Position numbers and translations under genes: made by a program. The notes under the pieces were generated by a model. The model was not told the DNA's origin, ran no database searches, and saw only the letters and a program-made list of their open reading frames with translations. 8,489 nucleotides of DNA, taken from positions 1 to 8,489 of the forward strand of contig DMAP01000411.1 of assembly GCA_003446975.1 (NCBI GenBank), in the 5' to 3' direction. This document shows, piece by piece, positions 5,536-8,489 of the stretch. Each line of letters begins with the position of its first letter. Within the stretch, counting starts at the first letter, position 1. The DNA comes from Clostridiales bacterium (lineage in GTDB: Bacteria; Bacillota; Clostridia; Tissierellales; Dethiosulfatibacteraceae).

Positions 5536-6576
5536 ATGAAAGAGAACGTTAAGGTAATTATTTGGGGATTAGGCGCTATGGGATCAGGAATAGCAGATAT
5601 GCTTCTAAGCAAAAAAGGGGTGGATATTGTTGGTGTTGTTGGAAGAGGAAGTAAACTTGGAACCAGCATGTTTGACTATCTCAACACCGAAAAAGGAGAT
5701 AGAGAAGATGTGCTTCTAGGTTCCTTTGAAGATGTTATTACTGAAAAAGCCGCAGATGTGGCTGTTTTGTGCACAGACTCCTTTACCAAAGAAGCTTTTG
5801 ACAAAATCAAATATTGTCTTGAGAAAAAGATCAATGTGATATCAAGCGCGGAGGAAATGGCCTATCCAATGGCACAGGAACCAGAACTTTCCAAGGAGAT
5901 AGATAGAATCGCCAAAGAAAATGGTGTGTCGGTTTTAGGCACTGGTATCAATCCAGGTCTTATCATGGATTTGCTGGCAGTTTGTCTGACAGGCTGTATG
6001 ACGGATGTACAGTCGATTGAGTGCAAGAGGGTCAATAGCTTGTCTCCATTCGGACCAAAGGTCATGGAAGAGCAGGGCGTTGGAATCACTAAAGAAGAAT
6101 TTCTTGAAGGTGTTAAAAATGACACTTTGTCAGGACATGTTGGATTCCCGGAATCTGTCCATATGATAGCAGATGCTATCGGTTGGAAAGTTGATAGATT
6201 TGAACAACAAATGGACCCTATAATGACAACAGTTGATCGAAAATCAAAATATGGATTTGCCAAAGCTGGCAATGTGACAGGTGTCAACATGAGAGGACAG
6301 GGTTATGTGAATGGTGAAATGAAAATCGATATGAAGCACCCACAACAGATAGAACCTGAAATGGAAGGGACTCAAACAGGTGATTATATCACGATCAAAG
6401 GAACACCTGAAGTGAACATGTCCATCAAGCCTGAAGTTGATGGTGGATTGGGAACTATTGCCATGTGTGTCAATATGATTCCACACATTATCAATGCAGC
6501 ACCTGGATTAAAAACAATGATCGATCTGCCCGTACCGAGAGCGATAATGGGAGATTTTAGAGATTTTGTCCGATGA
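5536..6576 (+). CDS. ord: 2,4-diaminopentanoate dehydrogenase, copy 2 (paralogue)
   Basis: This 346-residue protein is about two-thirds identical to the preceding Ord (roughly 230 of 347 positions by hand count), with the same Rossmann motif IWGLGAMGSGIADML and the same C-terminal blocks. Differences concentrate at about residues 34-85. Where copy 1 has GVCDMHPD, this copy reads GVVGRGSKLG, with Arg37, Ser39 and Lys40 in place of the acidic residue, a pattern that usually favours NADP. Bases 5524-5535 could extend the frame from a TTG, but those codons are the ribosome binding site itself (GGAGG, 5526-5530), so the ATG at 5536 is the start. Both copies lack frameshifts and look functional. 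The TGA stop lies inside the first TCCGATGACTAA repeat. A slightly different substrate is an alternative explanation for two copies. Confidence 0.92.
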   Translation: MKENVKVIIWGLGAMGSGIADMLLSKKGVDIVGVVGRGSKLGTSMFDYLNTEKGDREDVLLGSFEDVITEKAADVAVLCTDSFTKEAFDKIKYCLEKKINVISSAEEMAYPMAQEPELSKEIDRIAKENGVSVLGTGINPGLIMDLLAVCLTGCMTDVQSIECKRVNSLSPFGPKVMEEQGVGITKEEFLEGVKNDTLSGHVGFPESVHMIADAIGWKVDRFEQQMDPIMTTVDRKSKYGFAKAGNVTGVNMRGQGYVNGEMKIDMKHPQQIEPEMEGTQTGDYITIKGTPEVNMSIKPEVDGGLGTIAMCVNMIPHIINAAPGLKTMIDLPVPRAIMGDFRDFVR

Positions 6577-6580
6577 CTAA
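6569..6580. repeat. TCCGATGACTAA direct repeat, copy 1
   Basis: This copy straddles the ord2 stop codon: TGA at 6574-6576 is part of the repeat. It shares 12 bases with the two later copies and then diverges (AAAG instead of CA). Confidence 0.8.
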
Positions 6581-6602
6581 AAGTGCTAAGACTCCCACTA
6601 CT

Positions 6603-6617
6603 ATCCGATGACTAACA
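6603..6617. repeat. TCCGATGACTAAC direct repeat, copy 2
   Basis: The 15 bases ATCCGATGACTAACA are identical to copy 3. This copy starts 35 bases after copy 1 and lies just before the long hairpin. Confidence 0.85.
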
Positions 6618-6623
6618 GTCCCT

Positions 6624-6690
6624 GGATAACGGTTTCTAAGCTTCAGATGGCGTTTCAAACGCCACCTGAACCAAAGAACCCTGTTAATCC
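6624..6690 (+). other. Long imperfect hairpin in the ord2-ortA intergenic region
   Basis: The inner stem pairs 6642-6654 with 6658-6670 (TTCAGATGGCGTT against AACGCCACCTGAA), 13 positions with one A-C mismatch and a three-base loop. Outside an internal loop, GGTT (6631-6634) pairs with AACC (6677-6680), and GGATAAC (6624-6630) pairs with GTTAATCC (6683-6690) with one bulge. No T run follows, so it is not an ordinary intrinsic terminator. I do not recognise a riboswitch or known RNA family. It would be transcribed inside the operon mRNA and could affect processing or relative expression of ord and ort genes, but that is inference. Confidence 0.65.
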
Positions 6691-6701
6691 GATGACTAAC
6701 A
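6687..6701. repeat. TCCGATGACTAAC direct repeat, copy 3
   Basis: This exact 15-base copy of ATCCGATGACTAACA starts 84 bases after copy 2. Its first bases form the outer right arm of the hairpin, and it ends eight bases before the ortA ribosome binding site. Confidence 0.85.
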
Positions 6702-6720
6702 AATAATGAAGGAGGCAATG

Positions 6721-7038
6721 ATGAGAGCAAAAAAAGGAGATTGGGTCAGAATCTACAATGTGCTTCTGACACCTGATCAACGAGCGCCCCAGGTTCCGGA
6801 GGACACTAGCAAAGTGCCATTGGAATTGTGGGACAAGGGCTTTTTAATAGACGATACCGCTAAGATAGGAGATGAGGTCACAGTTGAAACCTATATTGGC
6901 AGAGAAATAAGCGGGAGATTGATAGAAATCAATCCATCCTATGACCATGATTACGGCAAATGTGTCCCGGAGCTATTGTATATAGGACGGCAAGTCAAAA
7001 GCTTATTGAAGGAAGGTGAATCTGATGAGAAGAGATAA
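6721..7038 (+). CDS. ortA: 2-amino-4-oxopentanoate thiolase, OrtA subunit
   Basis: OrtA is the small subunit of the OrtAB thiolase, which splits 2-amino-4-oxopentanoate with CoA into acetyl-CoA and alanine. The 105-residue protein has the OrtA pattern: MRAKKGDWVRIYNVLL at the N terminus, QRAPQVPEDTSKVPLELW, then GDEVTVETYIGREISG, and a C-terminal YDHDYGKCVPELLYIGRQ. I chose the ATG at 6721 because AAGGAGG (6709-6715) is five bases upstream. The ATG at 6706 precedes that site, the ATG at 6718 is too close to it, and family members begin M-(K/R)-A-K-K-G-D-W. The gene overlaps ortB by 14 bases, indicating translational coupling of the two subunits. It follows the repeat and hairpin region without a visible promoter of its own. 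Confidence 0.94.
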   Translation: MRAKKGDWVRIYNVLLTPDQRAPQVPEDTSKVPLELWDKGFLIDDTAKIGDEVTVETYIGREISGRLIEINPSYDHDYGKCVPELLYIGRQVKSLLKEGESDEKR

Positions 7039-8431
7039 CAGTTACAACGCGGTTATGGCTAGAAAATCAGAGATCATGAAAGCCTCTGTCGGGATTGACT
7101 ATCAGGATTTTGAATCCGGTAGTATAGCCTTTGATTATGAGCGGATGATGCGGGAAACCGGCTATACTTTAGAAGAGATGACCAGAATCCAGAGTGACGC
7201 GGGGGTGGGAAACACACCTTTGCTGGAGTTAAAAAATATTACAGCTTTAGCCAGACAATATGCCGGTCCAGGCAAAGGTGCCAGAATATTCTTAAAAGAC
7301 GAGGCATCCAATCCCTCCGGCAGTTTCAAAGCCAGAAGAGCGGCTATCAGCGTTTACCATGCGAAGAAGCTAGGCTATAAAGGGGTTATCGCCGCAACAA
7401 GCGGAAATTACGGCGCAGCGGTAGCCAGCCAGTCCTGTATCAGAGGATTGAATTGCATCATAGTACAGGAATGCTATGATTCCAAAGGAAAAGGACAGCC
7501 TGAGATCGTGGAGAAAGCCAGAAAGTGTGAAGCTTACGGCGCTGAAGTCGTACAGCTTTCTGTTGGACCTGAGCTTTTCTATTATTTTCTGATGCTACTG
7601 GAAGATACGGGTTACTTCAATGCATCACTGTACACACCATTTGGCATAGCTGGGGTGGAAACCCTTGGCTATGAGCTGGCAGAACAGATGATGAAAAGAG
7701 AGGGAAGATTGCCTGATGCTGTTATAGCAACCAATGCAGGCGGTGGGAATCTGACAGGAACAGCAAGGGGACTAATCAAGTACGGAGCCGAAAATGTACA
7801 GATAATCGCTGCCAGTGTCAATCTGAAAGGACTGCATATGGCGAGCGACGAACAGTTTAACAGGAAGTCATTCACTACAGGGCACACAGGATTTGGCATG
7901 CCATTCACCACATGGCCGGATCGCTCGGATGTTCCAAGATCAGCGGGAAGACCATTGAGGTATATGGACCGTTACGTCACTGTCAATCAGGGAGAGGTTT
8001 TTTACACCACAGAGATGTTGGCGCAGTTGGAAGGTCTTGAACGGGGACCAGCTGGGAACACCTCGCTGGCAGCGGCTTTCTCCATCGCCCAAGAAATGGA
8101 TAGGGATCAGATTCTAGTGGTTCAGGAAACAGAGTACACCGGAGCAGGCAAGCATATACAGCCCCAGTTGACCTTTGCCAGGGAAAATGGTGTGGATATA
8201 ATGGTGGGCAATCCAACAGAAGAAATACCAGGCACCAATATCATTCTGCCATCGAACCCGGGATTGATAAAAGCGGTGGATTTGAATATGGTGAGCCTTA
8301 GAGAGTCATACGTCAAAAACTGCATAGAAAACACAGGCATAAGGAAACCGAGCGATTCAGACCTAGCTTTTCTGGCAGCAGATTCAAAATCCAGTATTGA
8401 GTTTGTCAAATCTTTAATTGAAAGGATATAG
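7025..8431 (+). CDS. ortB: 2-amino-4-oxopentanoate thiolase, PLP-dependent OrtB subunit
   Basis: OrtB is the large catalytic subunit of the ornithine-pathway thiolase, a fold-type II pyridoxal-phosphate enzyme related to threonine synthase. The 468-residue protein shows the lysine that should bind PLP in NPSGSFKARRA (K102), the SGNYGAA cofactor loop (126-132) and the phosphate-binding GGGN (239-242). OrtB-like blocks include YNAVMARKSEIMK near the N terminus, YTPFGIAGVETLGYELA, TTGHTGFGMPF and VVQETEYTGAGKH. The ATG at 7025 has GGAAGGTGA (7011-7019) at good spacing. A GTG at 7016 in the same frame would add three residues but lies inside that binding site. Start and ortA stop overlap. The gene is intact and is followed five bases later by oraS. 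Confidence 0.95.
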   Translation: MRRDNSYNAVMARKSEIMKASVGIDYQDFESGSIAFDYERMMRETGYTLEEMTRIQSDAGVGNTPLLELKNITALARQYAGPGKGARIFLKDEASNPSGSFKARRAAISVYHAKKLGYKGVIAATSGNYGAAVASQSCIRGLNCIIVQECYDSKGKGQPEIVEKARKCEAYGAEVVQLSVGPELFYYFLMLLEDTGYFNASLYTPFGIAGVETLGYELAEQMMKREGRLPDAVIATNAGGGNLTGTARGLIKYGAENVQIIAASVNLKGLHMASDEQFNRKSFTTGHTGFGMPFTTWPDRSDVPRSAGRPLRYMDRYVTVNQGEVFYTTEMLAQLEGLERGPAGNTSLAAAFSIAQEMDRDQILVVQETEYTGAGKHIQPQLTFARENGVDIMVGNPTEEIPGTNIILPSNPGLIKAVDLNMVSLRESYVKNCIENTGIRKPSDSDLAFLAADSKSSIEFVKSLIERI

Positions 8432-8436
8432 ATAAC

Positions 8437-8489
8437 ATGAAAGGCTATTTGAAACGAGAAGATGATTTTGAAATCAGAAGACAGCATCT
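8437..8489 (+). CDS. oraS: D-ornithine 4,5-aminomutase small subunit OraS (3' end beyond window)
   Basis: Only 17 complete codons are visible, reading MKGYLKREDDFEIRRQH. The stretch KREDDFEIRRQH resembles the beginning of OraS, the small subunit of the B12- and PLP-dependent mutase that makes 2,4-diaminopentanoate from D-ornithine. Position directly after ortB agrees with the order in known ornithine clusters. Two starts are possible: the ATG at 8437, with a weak AAAGGA ten bases upstream, or the in-frame TTG at 8449 preceded by AAAGG, which would match the shorter family N terminus. The call leans on context as well as the short match. Confidence 0.8.
   Translation, partial: MKGYLKREDDFEIRRQH

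Noticed and set aside
5862..6290. A 142-codon open frame on the minus strand inside ord2, and similar antisense frames elsewhere
   Set aside because: They mirror conserved coding sequence on the other strand, have no ribosome binding site, and their products resemble no protein family I know.
5524..6576. Ord2 starting at TTG 5524
   Set aside because: The extra codons are the GGAGG ribosome binding site for the ATG at 5536, and the shorter protein aligns with Ord1 from its first residues.
6642..6670. The ord2-ortA hairpin as an intrinsic terminator
   Set aside because: No T run follows the stem. ortA, ortB and oraS downstream have no other visible promoter and belong to the same pathway.
6569..6701. 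The TCCGATGACTAA repeats as a CRISPR array
   Set aside because: There are only three short repeats with spacers of very unequal length, the first overlaps a stop codon, and no cas gene is present.

Overview
The window reads as chromosomal DNA of an anaerobic, amino-acid-fermenting Firmicute of class Clostridia. The evidence is AT-rich DNA, strong AGGAGG-type ribosome binding sites, a zinc-type L31 gene directly after rho, a DgkA-type undecaprenol kinase and, above all, a gene cluster for oxidative L-ornithine degradation of the kind known from Acetoanaerobium (Clostridium) sticklandii and relatives. I cannot name the genus.

Layout. Bases 1-1053 are housekeeping: the C-terminal half of rho, then rpmE with its own near-consensus promoter and an intrinsic terminator. 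Bases 1077-2460 hold a MATE-family exporter gene and its terminator. Bases 2505-3905 encode a PAS/AAA+/Fis-HTH sigma-54 activator closely resembling Bacillus RocR. A short dgkA gene (3880-4227, minus strand) converges on it and overlaps its 3' end. The 248 bases between dgkA and the next gene (4228-4475) are regulatory. They hold a dgkA promoter firing left, a 24-bp perfect palindrome, and a clear -24/-12 (sigma-54) promoter firing right. From 4476 to the right edge runs one plus-strand operon: ord1, ord2, ortA, ortB and the first codons of oraS.

How the genes work together. OraS with OraE (OraE would lie to the right) moves the amino group of D-ornithine to give 2,4-diaminopentanoate. Ord oxidatively deaminates this to 2-amino-4-oxopentanoate. 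OrtAB cleaves that with CoA to acetyl-CoA and alanine. The neighbouring RocR-like protein is the natural candidate to switch the operon on through the sigma-54 promoter. An identical 14-bp palindrome core (GCAAAATATTTTGC) lies about 125 bp upstream of the predicted operon start and again over the activator gene's own promoter region, which suggests both enhancer binding and autoregulation.

Most noteworthy: (1) the regulator/palindrome/sigma-54 promoter circuit; (2) two tandem ord genes, about two-thirds identical, that differ in the loop that normally sets NAD versus NADP preference; (3) an unexplained 144-base gap between ord2 and ortA with three copies of TCCGATGACTAA and a long imperfect hairpin. 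No mobile element, CRISPR array, tRNA or rRNA was seen.
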